A stretch of DNA of 64,000 nt from Lachnospiraceae bacterium (GTDB lineage: Bacteria > Bacillota > Clostridia > Lachnospirales > Lachnospiraceae): NCBI GenBank assembly GCA_022510615.1, contig JAFLTC010000002.1, positions 1 through 64,000 of the forward strand, in the 5' to 3' direction. Under the pieces are notes generated by a model that saw only the letters and a list, made by a program, of their open reading frames with translations, did no database searches and was not told where the DNA came from. Shown here in pieces: positions 16,073 through 24,104 of the stretch. Position numbers and translations under genes: made by a program. Positions within the stretch are counted from its first letter, which is position 1. Every line of letters begins with the position of its first letter.

Positions 16073-16459
16073 ATGACGATTCAGATGTTGAAGGGAAAAA
16101 TCCACCGTGCCATAGTGGTACAGGCAGAGTTAAACTATGTGGGGAGCATAACCATTGACCCCGAGTTAATGGAGGCTGCCGGAATCTTAGAGTATGAAAA
16201 GGTTCAGGTTGTGGATGTGGAAAATGGGAGCCGGTTTGAAACCTATACCATTGCCGGGGAGCCGGGAAGCGGTATGGTCTGTTTAAACGGTGCGGCGGCA
16301 CGGATGGTACAGGTGGGAGACCATATTATTATCATGAGCTATTGTGACATGACACCGGAGGAGGCAAAAAGTCATAAGCCGGCGGTTGTTTTTGTAGATG
16401 AAAAAAATCAGATTGAGCGGATAGCCAGCTATGAAAAGCACGGACAACTATCACTTTGA
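16073..16459 (+). CDS. panD: Aspartate 1-decarboxylase proenzyme
   Basis: A 128-residue pyruvoyl enzyme making beta-alanine from aspartate. The self-cleavage site Gly-Ser is in [13 protein letters not shown], so Ser-25 or its close neighbour becomes the pyruvoyl group; [19 protein letters not shown] is the C-terminal hallmark. ATG 16073 follows TGGAGGTATAT; an in-frame start at 16046 lacks a ribosome site. Supplies the beta-alanine used by the PanC encoded just upstream. Confidence 0.96.
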   Translation: MTIQMLKGKIHRAIVVQAELNYVGSITIDPELMEAAGILEYEKVQVVDVENGSRFETYTIAGEPGSGMVCLNGAAARMVQVGDHIIIMSYCDMTPEEAKSHKPAVVFVDEKNQIERIASYEKHGQLSL

Positions 16460-16472
16460 AAGGAAGTAGAAA

Positions 16473-17675
16473 ATGCTGAGAGGAAAAACGGTAGTTCTGG
16501 GAGTGACCGGGAGTATTGCGGCATACAAAATTGCTAACCTTACAAGTATGCTGACAAAATTAAATTGTGACGTCCATGTACTGATGACAAAAAACGCCAC
16601 AAATTTTATTCATCCCATTACCTTTGAAACCCTGACCGGACATAAGTGTCTGGTAGATACCTTTGACAGAAATTTCAATTATAATATTGAACATGTGGCC
16701 CTGGGAACCCGTGCGGATGTGGTGTTGGTGGCGCCGGCCTCTGCCAATATCATTGCGAAGATGGCAAATGGGATTGCGGATGATATGCTATCCACGACAG
16801 TACTTGCCTGCAAGTGTAAAAAAATTGTGGCACCGGCGATGAATACAAATATGTATGAAAATCCCATTGTGCAGTCCAATCTGGAAAAGCTGAAAACCTT
16901 TGGCATGGAAATTATTGAGCCGGCAGAGGGAATGCTTGCCTGTAAAGCAGTGGGGAAAGGAAAGATGCCTTCTGAGGAAACCCTGCTGGAATATATTCTG
17001 AAAGAAGTTCAGTATGAAAAGGACATGGTGGGAAAAAAGGTGCTGGTAACAGCCGGCGCTACCCGTGAGGCTATCGATCCGGTGCGCTATATTACGAATC
17101 ATTCCACCGGAAAGATGGGCTATGCCATTGCCGGGACAGCAATGCGGAGGGGAGCAGAGGTGACATTAGTCAGCGGTCAGACAAATCTGACTCCGCCCAT
17201 TCATACAAAGGTAATTACAGTAGAAAATGCAGAGGATATGTTTCAGGCAGTCAAAAAGGAAGCAAAGGATCAGGATATTATTATTAAGGCAGCAGCGGTG
17301 GCAGATTACACACCGGAAACTATCAGTGCGGAGAAGGTGAAAAAAAAGGAAGGAACTTCTTCCCTGACGCTGAAACGCACAACAGATATTCTGGCATGGC
17401 TGGGAGAGCATAAAAGAGAGGGACAATTTCTCTGTGGCTTTTCCATGGAAACAGAAAATGTACTGGAAAATTCCAGAGCGAAACTGAAGAAAAAGCAGGC
17501 GGATATGATTGTGGCAAACAATCTGAAAGTAGAGGGTGCCGGTTTTGGCACGGATACAAATGTGGTAACTCTCATTACGGACTCGTCGACAACCGATCTT
17601 CCTCAGATGAGCAAGGAAGAGGTTGCCTCGGCTATTTTAGATGCTATTTTGTCTGGGCGGAAACAGAAAGGATGA
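16473..17675 (+). CDS. coaBC: Bifunctional phosphopantothenoylcysteine decarboxylase / phosphopantothenate-cysteine ligase
   Basis: A 400-residue fusion. The N-terminal CoaC flavoprotein half (1-~180) has VLGVTGSIAAYK, the FMN-binding SANIIAKMANGIADDML region and the PAMNTNMYENP active-site motif with the catalytic Asn. The C-terminal CoaB half (~187-400) has VLVTAGATREAIDPVRYI and KAAAVADYTP. It turns 4'-phosphopantothenate and cysteine into 4'-phosphopantetheine, so the operon runs on into CoA synthesis. Pantothenate kinase is not in the window. Confidence 0.96.
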   Translation: MLRGKTVVLGVTGSIAAYKIANLTSMLTKLNCDVHVLMTKNATNFIHPITFETLTGHKCLVDTFDRNFNYNIEHVALGTRADVVLVAPASANIIAKMANGIADDMLSTTVLACKCKKIVAPAMNTNMYENPIVQSNLEKLKTFGMEIIEPAEGMLACKAVGKGKMPSEETLLEYILKEVQYEKDMVGKKVLVTAGATREAIDPVRYITNHSTGKMGYAIAGTAMRRGAEVTLVSGQTNLTPPIHTKVITVENAEDMFQAVKKEAKDQDIIIKAAAVADYTPETISAEKVKKKEGTSSLTLKRTTDILAWLGEHKREGQFLCGFSMETENVLENSRAKLKKKQADMIVANNLKVEGAGFGTDTNVVTLITDSSTTDLPQMSKEEVASAILDAILSGRKQKG

Positions 17676-17678
17676 TAG

Positions 17679-18344
17679 ATGCCAATGTACCAATATGTAT
17701 TATTTGATTTGGACGGAACTCTGACCGACTCAAAACCGGGTATTTTAAATTGTATCCAGTATGCACTGGAAAAGCTGGGTCGTCCGGAGTCTGACCGGGA
17801 TAAGCTCAACTGCTATCTGGGACCGCCATTACAAATTTCATTTCAGAAATATGGGGGCTTTGATTCGGAAACTGCCATACAGGCTACGGAAATTTATCGG
17901 GAGAGATTTTCTACCATAGGCTTGTTTGAAAATTGTGTTTTTGATGGTGTGATACCGATGATGAAAAAGTTGAAAAAGGCAGGGAAAATGTTAGCGGTGG
18001 CGACTTCCAAGCCTAAAATTTATACCGATCGTATTTTGGAGAAATATGAATTGGATCCGTATTTTTCTGTGGTGGTAGGTAGCGAGCTAGACGGTACTTT
18101 GTCGGATAAAGCTGAGGTTGTGGCAGAGGTTTTTCGTCAGCTTTTCCTGACAGAAGCGGACAGAGCGAAGGCAGTTATGGTGGGAGACCGGGAATATGAT
18201 ATGACGGGTGCCATAAAAAATAAAATAGATTGTATCGGCGTTCGGTACGGGTATTCGGAAGGGGACGAACTGGAAAGAGCAGGTGCCACCTATCTTGTAG
18301 ATACCGTGTCTGATTTAGAAAAATTTTTACTGTCCCACGAATAA
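17679..18344 (+). CDS. HAD-superfamily phosphatase (phosphoglycolate phosphatase-like)
   Basis: A 221-residue HAD hydrolase: motif I LFDLDGTLTDSKPG (residues 8-21) with nucleophile and general-acid Asp, a helical C1 cap, motif II Thr/Ser in AVATSKPK, motif III Lys at ~SDKAEV and motif IV VGDREYDMTGA. The set fits the Gph/5'-nucleotidase subgroup. It starts four bases after coaBC, so it belongs to the pan operon transcript; it might dephosphorylate a pathway intermediate, but sequence does not give the substrate. Confidence 0.88.
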   Translation: MPMYQYVLFDLDGTLTDSKPGILNCIQYALEKLGRPESDRDKLNCYLGPPLQISFQKYGGFDSETAIQATEIYRERFSTIGLFENCVFDGVIPMMKKLKKAGKMLAVATSKPKIYTDRILEKYELDPYFSVVVGSELDGTLSDKAEVVAEVFRQLFLTEADRAKAVMVGDREYDMTGAIKNKIDCIGVRYGYSEGDELERAGATYLVDTVSDLEKFLLSHE

Positions 18345-18413
18345 TGTATGAATAAAATTCCAGAACTTACATATAATGTTTATAGCGAGAAAAAATATCC
18401 GGGAACTCAAAAA

Positions 18414-18437
18414 TAGCACGATGTTTCGATCGTGCCA
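18414..18437 (+). repeat. TAGCAC-family hairpin element d
   Basis: TAGCACGAT (18414-18422) and ATCGTGCCA (18429-18437) around GTTTCG, with one mismatch at the outer end. It stands eight bases before the veg -35 box and after the HAD gene. Confidence 0.6.
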
Positions 18438-18445
18438 GGATAAAT

Positions 18446-18474
18446 TTGACATATACCACAATTTATGGTATAAT
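18446..18474 (+). promoter_or_regulatory. SigA promoter of veg with a central inverted repeat
   Basis: TTGACA (18446-18451), 17-base spacer, TATAAT (18469-18474): both boxes are consensus. The spacer carries TATACCA / TGGTATA (18452-18458 and 18466-18472), a possible repressor site overlapping the -10 box. Confidence 0.9.
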
Positions 18475-18523
18475 TATTCGCAAATAGACATGATATAGTG
18501 GTTATGGAACGGAGGGATATGAT

Positions 18524-18763
18524 ATGGCAAATGCCAATGTAGTAGGCGTTCGGCGTGCGGTGGCGAAACATGTAGGAAGTAAAGTACTTGTGCGTAGTAA
18601 TCTGGGGAGACATAAGTATGATGTGACAGAGGGTGTTATCGCAGAGATATATCCCAGCATATTTTTGATAAAAGTAAAAAATGAAGCTGAGGATAGTTTT
18701 CAGACAGTTTCCTATAGTTATACCGATGTTATTACGAGAGATGTACAGTTGACATTGTGTTAA
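18524..18763 (+). CDS. veg: Veg family protein
   Basis: A 79-residue protein matching Veg of Firmicutes along its length: VGVRRAVAKHVGSKVLVRSN, GRHKYDVTEGVIAEIYPSIF, FQTVSYSYTDVITRDVQL. In Bacillus subtilis veg is a very strongly transcribed gene between ksgA and ispE, with a reported role in biofilm formation. The consensus promoter here agrees with strong expression, and ispE lies close by (with two genes between). Followed by a terminator, so it is monocistronic. Confidence 0.95.
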   Translation: MANANVVGVRRAVAKHVGSKVLVRSNLGRHKYDVTEGVIAEIYPSIFLIKVKNEAEDSFQTVSYSYTDVITRDVQLTLC

Positions 18764-18786
18764 TGATAATAAAAAACGATTGCACG

Positions 18787-18815
18787 AAGCAGGCATAATT
18801 TATGCCTGCTTTTTA
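18787..18815 (+). terminator. Terminator of veg
   Basis: AGCAGGCATA / TATGCCTGCT with a short loop, followed by TTTTT. Confidence 0.93.
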
Positions 18816-18942
18816 TTGTCCCACTTATAAAGTGGTAAATTTGGGTTCTATTTAAAAATTTTTTCGAATATATAGTATTGTAATTTATGGAAGCCTGTCG
18901 GTAATCGCCAGGCAGTAAAAAAAGGACGAGGAGGCAGCAAAA

Positions 18943-20502
18943 TTGAGACTGATAACACAGCGGGTTCATATGAATAAATGTAATTGTCGGGACAGCAGAC
19001 AGATTACTTTGGACCGTGATTTCAATGTGCCGGATGCAAAGCCGGATGCTCTGTCCATAATGAAGGAGCAGGGGAATATACAGATTGAGGAGGTCCGCAT
19101 GGTGGACGGCAAGGCAAGCATAAAAGGCGAATTGGTGTTTCAGCTTCTTTACGCTGTGGACGGAGAAATGCCGGTAAACGAAATGAGCGGCAGTATTCCC
19201 TTTGAGGAAATGATTCCCCTATCCTGTGCAGACAGGGATGATGAGTTGACAGTAAATGCTACCGTAGAGGATTTACGGAGTGAACTGATTAATTCACGGA
19301 AACTGGGATTAAAAGCAGTGCTGACGCTGGAAGTAGTGGCAGAGACTGTCTGTGATGGCGAAGGTGCTGTGGAAATCGAGGAGGCTGAAGATGTCTTTTC
19401 CCGAAAAAAAACGCTTTCCATTTCCCGACTGGTATTTAGCAAAAAGGATACGCTTCGGGTAAGGGATGAGTGGAAAATTCCTGGGACAAAGGAAGCCATC
19501 GGGCAGATTTTATATTCCACTATCCGTCTGGGAGAAATCAATACCCGGATGAATGATAACGAATTGCAGGTAGACGGCCAGGCACAGCTTTTTGTCATAT
19601 ACTTGAGTGACGAGGAGTTGCCGCAGATGAATTTTTACGAAAATACAATACCGATTGAAGGAAAAATTGAATGCAATGGCTGTGAGGCGGATATGGTGGC
19701 ACAGGTAGTGACAGGCATTCATAGCAAGGATCTGGAAATTAAAGAGGACGAGGACGGAGAGAGTCGTGTCCTGGATGTGGAACTGGTAATTGACTTTGAC
19801 ATCAAGGTATATGGCCAGGACCAGATGGAACTTTTGACGGATTTCTATTCCACCTCCCGGAAGTGCCAGCCGGTATATGAGGATTCTTATTTTGAAAACC
19901 TGATTGTTCAGAATAAGAGTAAGGTTCGAATCGGTGGAAAGATTTCGGCAGACAACGATCGGACGCCTTTGCAGATATGGGATGTAAACGGAGAGCTGCG
20001 TATTGATCACAAAGAGCAGCAGGAGAATGGGCTTTTAGTAGAGGGCGTTATTGATATCAGTGTGTTATATTTGACAGAGGATGACCGGATACCGTTGACT
20101 TCTGTAAAAGGGTCATTGCCTTTTGAGCAGCTGGTGGAGGCAGAAGGTTTGGAAGAAAATAGTAATATATGGCTACGGGGGACCTTAGAGCAAATCAGTG
20201 GCTCTCTGGCAGGAGATAAGGGAATTGAAATTAAGGCAGTGGCAGCATTGGAATTAATTGCCTTTGAGAGAATTGAGGCACCGATTATTACCGGTTATGA
20301 GGAAGAAGAAATCGACTGGAAAGCAAGAAGCCGTGAGCCGGGTATTATCGGATATGTGGTACAGGGAAAGGAAGAACTCTGGGATATTGCAAAGAAGTTC
20401 TTCACAACTATGAGCTCCATTGTAGAAATCAATCATATGGAAAAAAATGAAGTAAAGGAGGGCGATATTCTACTGATATTAAAAGAGGTTAATATGCCGT
20501 GA
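18943..20502 (+). CDS. SPOCS (DUF3794) and LysM domain protein
   Basis: A 519-residue protein with no signal peptide. It contains two to three SPOCS-type repeats (for example residues ~25-130 and ~325-440; each with the SxPFEEM/SLPFEQL motif) and a C-terminal LysM domain (~468-515; GYVVQGKEELWDIAKKF...GDILLIL). This is the architecture of SpoVID/SafA-like spore-coat morphogenetic proteins in Clostridia, where LysM binds cortex peptidoglycan or its precursor. TTG start at 18943 is set by the strong GAGGAGG site. Own transcription unit ending at the terminator 20514-20571; a mother-cell sigma promoter was not identified. Confidence 0.85.
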   Translation: MRLITQRVHMNKCNCRDSRQITLDRDFNVPDAKPDALSIMKEQGNIQIEEVRMVDGKASIKGELVFQLLYAVDGEMPVNEMSGSIPFEEMIPLSCADRDDELTVNATVEDLRSELINSRKLGLKAVLTLEVVAETVCDGEGAVEIEEAEDVFSRKKTLSISRLVFSKKDTLRVRDEWKIPGTKEAIGQILYSTIRLGEINTRMNDNELQVDGQAQLFVIYLSDEELPQMNFYENTIPIEGKIECNGCEADMVAQVVTGIHSKDLEIKEDEDGESRVLDVELVIDFDIKVYGQDQMELLTDFYSTSRKCQPVYEDSYFENLIVQNKSKVRIGGKISADNDRTPLQIWDVNGELRIDHKEQQENGLLVEGVIDISVLYLTEDDRIPLTSVKGSLPFEQLVEAEGLEENSNIWLRGTLEQISGSLAGDKGIEIKAVAALELIAFERIEAPIITGYEEEEIDWKARSREPGIIGYVVQGKEELWDIAKKFFTTMSSIVEINHMEKNEVKEGDILLILKEVNMP

Positions 20503-20513
20503 CAACAAAAAAG

Positions 20514-20571
20514 AGCTACCATCCAATCAGTGAGAACTCTTTGAACTCGATTGGATGGTAGCTTTGTTTTT
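20514..20571 (+). terminator. Terminator between convergent genes
   Basis: Fifteen-base arms AGCTACCATCCAATC (20514-20528) / GATTGGATGGTAGCT (20549-20563), then TTGTTTTTT. Ends the SPOCS gene; the minus strand also carries U-rich sequence, so it may serve both directions. Confidence 0.9.
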
Positions 20572-20593
20572 TAAGTCTGTTATTATGTTCTAA

Positions 20594-21166
20594 TTATTCT
20601 GCGCTCTCTACAGAAAGACTATCGCGCCATTTTGTCAGTTTGTCTACAGCAGCATCTACCGTCTTCTGGCAGATATCCGGCAATTTATCGCCCCAGGCTT
20701 TTGTTGCCTGGTCAAATCCCTTCTTCACAGCTGCAATCATCTCATCTGCTTTGGAAGCATCTCCGCCGCTGAGAGCCTGTGCCATGGAGAAAAGACGCTC
20801 GCTGGTCTGCTCAACGCCCCAGTAACCATCGTCACTGATATCCTTCTGTGCCTGTGCCACGGTAGCAGGGTCAGCATTAATATTTTTGAATAAATCAGCC
20901 AAGTTTGTATATTTGTCTGCCTGTTTGCCAAGAAGTTTGGTCACCAGATTCTGAAGCTGCTGATTTTTAGTTGCCAATTCCTGTTTCATACTGCTAACAA
21001 TGGAAGAATAATCTTTCACTTTGCTATCCGTAGCTTTGTTAGATGGCTCATAAACAACACCGGTATCCTTAGCGGTATCTTTTTCTGTTACCTCTGCTGC
21101 TTTCGTCTGTGTAGCAGGTGCTGTATAGTTATTTGCCACCGTACTAGTAATTCCATTTACACTCAT
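20594..21166 (-). CDS. SigD-controlled, flagellum-associated hypothetical protein
   Basis: A 190-residue soluble protein: MSVNGITSTV start, a disordered Thr/Ala/Lys-rich region with DTGVVYEPS (~residues 43-51), a helical stretch ending LVTKLLGKQA (~82-91), and a C-terminal part DDGYWGVEQTSERLF...GKLPDIC-like (DKLPDICQKTVDAAVDKL). Similar proteins occur in many motile bacteria without known function. The gene has a near-perfect SigD promoter, which places it in the flagellar regulon. ATG 21166 follows AAAGGGAGGATACT on the minus strand, rather than an upstream start at 21190. Confidence 0.78.
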   Translation of the reverse strand: MSVNGITSTVANNYTAPATQTKAAEVTEKDTAKDTGVVYEPSNKATDSKVKDYSSIVSSMKQELATKNQQLQNLVTKLLGKQADKYTNLADLFKNINADPATVAQAQKDISDDGYWGVEQTSERLFSMAQALSGGDASKADEMIAAVKKGFDQATKAWGDKLPDICQKTVDAAVDKLTKWRDSLSVESAE

Positions 21167-21229
21167 AGTATCCTCCCTTTCTGTGCTCATGCACGTATAT
21201 TTTTATAGTGATATAATGGTTTATCTAAT

Positions 21230-21256
21230 ATATCGGCAGTAATTACTAATACTTTA
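21230..21256 (-). promoter_or_regulatory. SigD (sigma-28) flagellar promoter
   Basis: On the minus strand TAAA (21253-21256), 15-base spacer, GCCGATAT (21230-21237). The consensus is TAAA-N15-GCCGATAA, so one base differs. It lies 63 bases upstream of the start of the 20594-21166 gene. Confidence 0.85.
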
Positions 21257-21300
21257 GATAAAATTTGAAAAAATATAAAAAATATTTATTGTGCCTTGCT

Positions 21301-22164
21301 TTATCGGTAGAGGTCTGTTACAAAAGCAAAACAGCGAAATGGCAGCTTCATACATTTTGCCTTTGCCGCTTTAGCCTTGTCCAAATCATCAAAAACACCA
21401 AAAACAGATGGGCCGCTTCCGCTCATCAGAGAGCCCATGGCACCATTTTCTAACATACATTTCTTAATTTCCGCAATTTCCGGATGCGCCGGAATTGTCA
21501 CCGTTTCCAGTACATTTCCCATATTATCACAGAGTTCTTTTAAATCCCGCTTTTTCATGGCGGCTATCATGCTGTCAATATCCGGATGGGGTGTGTTTTC
21601 ATCCAGAACGAGATTTGTGTAGACAAATTTAGTGGACACATGAATGCCCGGCTTGGCAATCAGAATATAGCAGTCCGGTGTCTGGGGGATAGTGGAAAGC
21701 TTTTCGCCGATTCCCTCGGCCAGTGCGGTTCCTTTTAAAATACAGTAGGGAATATCGGCACCCAGACGTAATCCCCGTTTCATCAGTTGGCGTTTCCCCA
21801 GTCCCAAATCATAAAGCTGGTTCATGGCAAGCATACAGGAAGCGGCATCGGTGCTTCCTCCCGCCATACCTGCCGCCACGGGAATGCGTTTATCCAGCTG
21901 GATGTCTACACCACCTTCAATCTTAAACTCCTCCATGAGAAGCTTGGCACTCCGATGGACAAGGTTGTTCTCGTCCACAGGAAGAAAGCGAAGATTTGTC
22001 TTCAAATGAACGCCCGGTATTTTGGATTTTGTTAAGGTCAGGCGGTCAAAGAGCCGGATACTCTGCATAATCATTTTCACCTCGTGGTATCCGTCCTCCC
22101 GGCGGCGGATAACATCCAGCCCAATATTAATTTTGGCGGGGGCATTAATCCATGTTGAGTCCAT
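21301..22164 (-). CDS. ispE: 4-diphosphocytidyl-2-C-methyl-D-erythritol kinase
   Basis: A 287-residue GHMP kinase of the MEP isoprenoid pathway. APAKINIGLDV at the N-terminus, DGYHEV, the ATP loop PVAAGMAGGSTDAAS and the C-terminal LMSGSGPSVFGVF are the three family motifs. ATG 22164 (AAGGAAGGTGG upstream on the minus strand) gives the standard start; longer in-frame sequence upstream is not coding. It is divergent from spoIIR and near veg, the usual Firmicutes neighbourhood. Confidence 0.96.
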   Translation of the reverse strand: MDSTWINAPAKINIGLDVIRRREDGYHEVKMIMQSIRLFDRLTLTKSKIPGVHLKTNLRFLPVDENNLVHRSAKLLMEEFKIEGGVDIQLDKRIPVAAGMAGGSTDAASCMLAMNQLYDLGLGKRQLMKRGLRLGADIPYCILKGTALAEGIGEKLSTIPQTPDCYILIAKPGIHVSTKFVYTNLVLDENTPHPDIDSMIAAMKKRDLKELCDNMGNVLETVTIPAHPEIAEIKKCMLENGAMGSLMSGSGPSVFGVFDDLDKAKAAKAKCMKLPFRCFAFVTDLYR

Positions 22165-22242
22165 AAGACCACCTTCCTTTCGCTTCTGTTTCGGTATAAC
22201 AGTATACCCATACTTTCTTTGAAAATAGTTTATCACATTTTT

Positions 22243-22270
22243 GTATAAAATGGAAATACCCGGCAATGCT
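22243..22270 (+). promoter_or_regulatory. Candidate SigF (forespore) promoter of spoIIR
   Basis: GTATA (22243-22247), 14-base spacer, GGCAATGCT (22262-22270), resembling GYATA-N14-16-GGNNANNNT of SigF/SigG promoters. spoIIR is a SigF gene in Bacillus. The start codon is 36 bases downstream of the -10 box. Confidence 0.6.
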
Positions 22271-22305
22271 TTTGGTATAAAAATTTTTTTTTGGAGGGAA
22301 CAAAA

Positions 22306-22941
22306 GTGAGTAAAAAACATAAATTAATGATAGCGGGAGCTGCTTTTGTCGTAGTGGTGACAGGCGTTCTTATGCATTTGTATGGAGAGGCAGTAAAGGG
22401 TCAGAAAAGGCAGAGGGCTATTGCGGATGAAATTATCCGCCTGCATGTGGTGGCAAACAGCGACAGTCCTAAGGACCAGGAGTTAAAATTACAGGTAAAG
22501 GAAACCATCGTTACCTACCTTCGGGGGGAGATGAAGGATGCACAGACGGTAGGAGAGGCAAGACAGGCAATCCGGGAAAATTTATCGGAAATTGAGGAAA
22601 TTGCCAATGAAAAAATGGCAAAGGAGGGCTTTGATTATCGGGCAAAGGCATCCCTCGGTGTGTGCTACTTCCCGGTCAAACAGTACGGCGACATGACATT
22701 TCCTGCCGGAGATTATGAAGCCCTGCGGGTCAGTCTGGGAGAAGGAGAGGGAAAAAACTGGTGGTGTGTGATGTATCCGACACTGTGCTTTGTGGATTCC
22801 ACCTATCAGGTTGTGCCGGACTCTTCTAAAGAGAAATTAAAAGAAACATTGACCTGGGAGGAATACGATTCTCTTCTGGATGGTGGAGAGGAAGTAAGCT
22901 ATTCTTTCCGGTTTTTTGAGTGGCTACAAAATATAGCATAA
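22306..22941 (+). CDS. spoIIR: Stage II sporulation protein R
   Basis: A 211-residue secreted signalling protein. A signal/anchor segment spans residues ~7-25 (LMIAGAAFVVVVTGVLMHLYG), followed by the SpoIIR core: IADEIIRLHVVANSDSPKDQ, VKETIVTYL, and FPAGDYEALRVSLGEGEGKNWWCVMYPTLCF. It is released from the forespore and triggers SpoIIGA to activate SigE in the mother cell. GTG 22306 is placed seven bases after GGAGGG; a TTG at 22291 would lack a site. Confidence 0.95.
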   Translation: MSKKHKLMIAGAAFVVVVTGVLMHLYGEAVKGQKRQRAIADEIIRLHVVANSDSPKDQELKLQVKETIVTYLRGEMKDAQTVGEARQAIRENLSEIEEIANEKMAKEGFDYRAKASLGVCYFPVKQYGDMTFPAGDYEALRVSLGEGEGKNWWCVMYPTLCFVDSTYQVVPDSSKEKLKETLTWEEYDSLLDGGEEVSYSFRFFEWLQNIA

Positions 22942-22956
22942 CAGCGCCGATTTCAC

Positions 22957-22985
22957 TTGAATTTCCAACCTTTCCATGGTAAAGT
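22957..22985 (+). promoter_or_regulatory. Possible SigA promoter of ddl
   Basis: TTGAAT (22957-22962), 17-base spacer, TAAAGT (22980-22985), about 55 bases before the start codon. Confidence 0.5.
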
Positions 22986-23039
22986 AAACTTAGATAAATA
23001 GGAAAATTATATGTAAATTTGTGTTGGAGGCATCAGACC

Positions 23040-24089
23040 ATGAAAAAACAGGTGGCAGTGATTTTTGGCGGACAGTCCTCGGAGCATGATGTATCTTGTG
23101 TTTCGGCAGCAAATGTAATAGAAGGATTTGATTTGAATCGATATGACATACATATGATTGGTATTACGAAGGAAGGCCACTGGCTATACGTAGACAGTCT
23201 TTCCAAGGTAAAGGACGGAAGCTGGAGAGAGGGGGATATGACTGCTGTGATTTCCCCGGACCAGAGATGGCAGGGAATTTGGAAAATGCAGGAAGGTGCC
23301 GTGGAACGAATTCCCATTGATGTGATATTTCCGGTGCTTCATGGTTTGTATGGTGAGGATGGTACGATCCAGGGGTTGTTTGAGATGTCCGGTATCCCCT
23401 ATGTAGGTTGCGGCGTTTTGGCCTCTGCCGTCAGTATGGATAAAATTTCTACGAAACTTTTTGCCGACCGCATCGGGGTGCGTCAGGCGGCTTATGTGAC
23501 AGATACGGCAGAGGATTTAAGTGAAATGGAGAGAACCGTACGGGAGGCAGAGGCAAAGCTTGGCTATCCGATGTTTGTTAAACCCTCGAATGCAGGATCC
23601 TCTCAGGGTGTCAGCAAGGCACGCGACAGGGAGGCATTAAAAAAAGCCATTGTCCTTGCCAAGGAGCATGACCATCGTGTTTTAATTGAGGAATGTATAA
23701 CCGGCAGGGAGGTAGAATGTGCCGTACTTGGCGGCGGGGAGGTAAAGGCCTCCAAGGTGGGAGAAATTCTTGCGGCGGCGGAGTTTTACGACTTTGATGC
23801 CAAGTACAATAATGCCCAGTCCCAGACAGTAATAGATCCGGATTTACCGGCAGAGATAAAAAACAGGATAAGAGAAAATGCGGTGGCGATATTTAAGGCA
23901 GTAGGCGGATTTGGTCTTTCAAGAGTAGACTTTTTTGTGGAAAAGGATACAAATGAAATCGTTTTCAATGAAATCAATACGTTGCCGGGATTTACCGATA
24001 TCAGTATGTACCCGATGTTGTGGGCGGCCATGGGACTTGATAAGCAGAAACTAATTGATTCTCTGATTGAGCTTGCCTATATAAGATAA
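23040..24089 (+). CDS. ddl: D-alanine--D-alanine ligase
   Basis: A 349-residue ATP-grasp enzyme that makes the D-Ala-D-Ala dipeptide for peptidoglycan. VAVIFGGQSSEHDVSCVSA at the N-terminus, HGLYGEDGTIQGLFEMSGIPYVG (split here around the ligand loop), KPSNAGSSQGVSK and the C-terminal NEINTLPGFTDISMYP with metal-binding Glu and Asn are all present. The Tyr in IPYVG suggests a D-Ala-specific enzyme rather than a D-Ala-D-Lac ligase. TTGGAGG precedes the ATG at 23040. Starts a run with DUF1934 and dapF. Confidence 0.96.
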   Translation: MKKQVAVIFGGQSSEHDVSCVSAANVIEGFDLNRYDIHMIGITKEGHWLYVDSLSKVKDGSWREGDMTAVISPDQRWQGIWKMQEGAVERIPIDVIFPVLHGLYGEDGTIQGLFEMSGIPYVGCGVLASAVSMDKISTKLFADRIGVRQAAYVTDTAEDLSEMERTVREAEAKLGYPMFVKPSNAGSSQGVSKARDREALKKAIVLAKEHDHRVLIEECITGREVECAVLGGGEVKASKVGEILAAAEFYDFDAKYNNAQSQTVIDPDLPAEIKNRIRENAVAIFKAVGGFGLSRVDFFVEKDTNEIVFNEINTLPGFTDISMYPMLWAAMGLDKQKLIDSLIELAYIR

Positions 24090-24104
24090 AAAGGAGCAGA
24101 AGCC

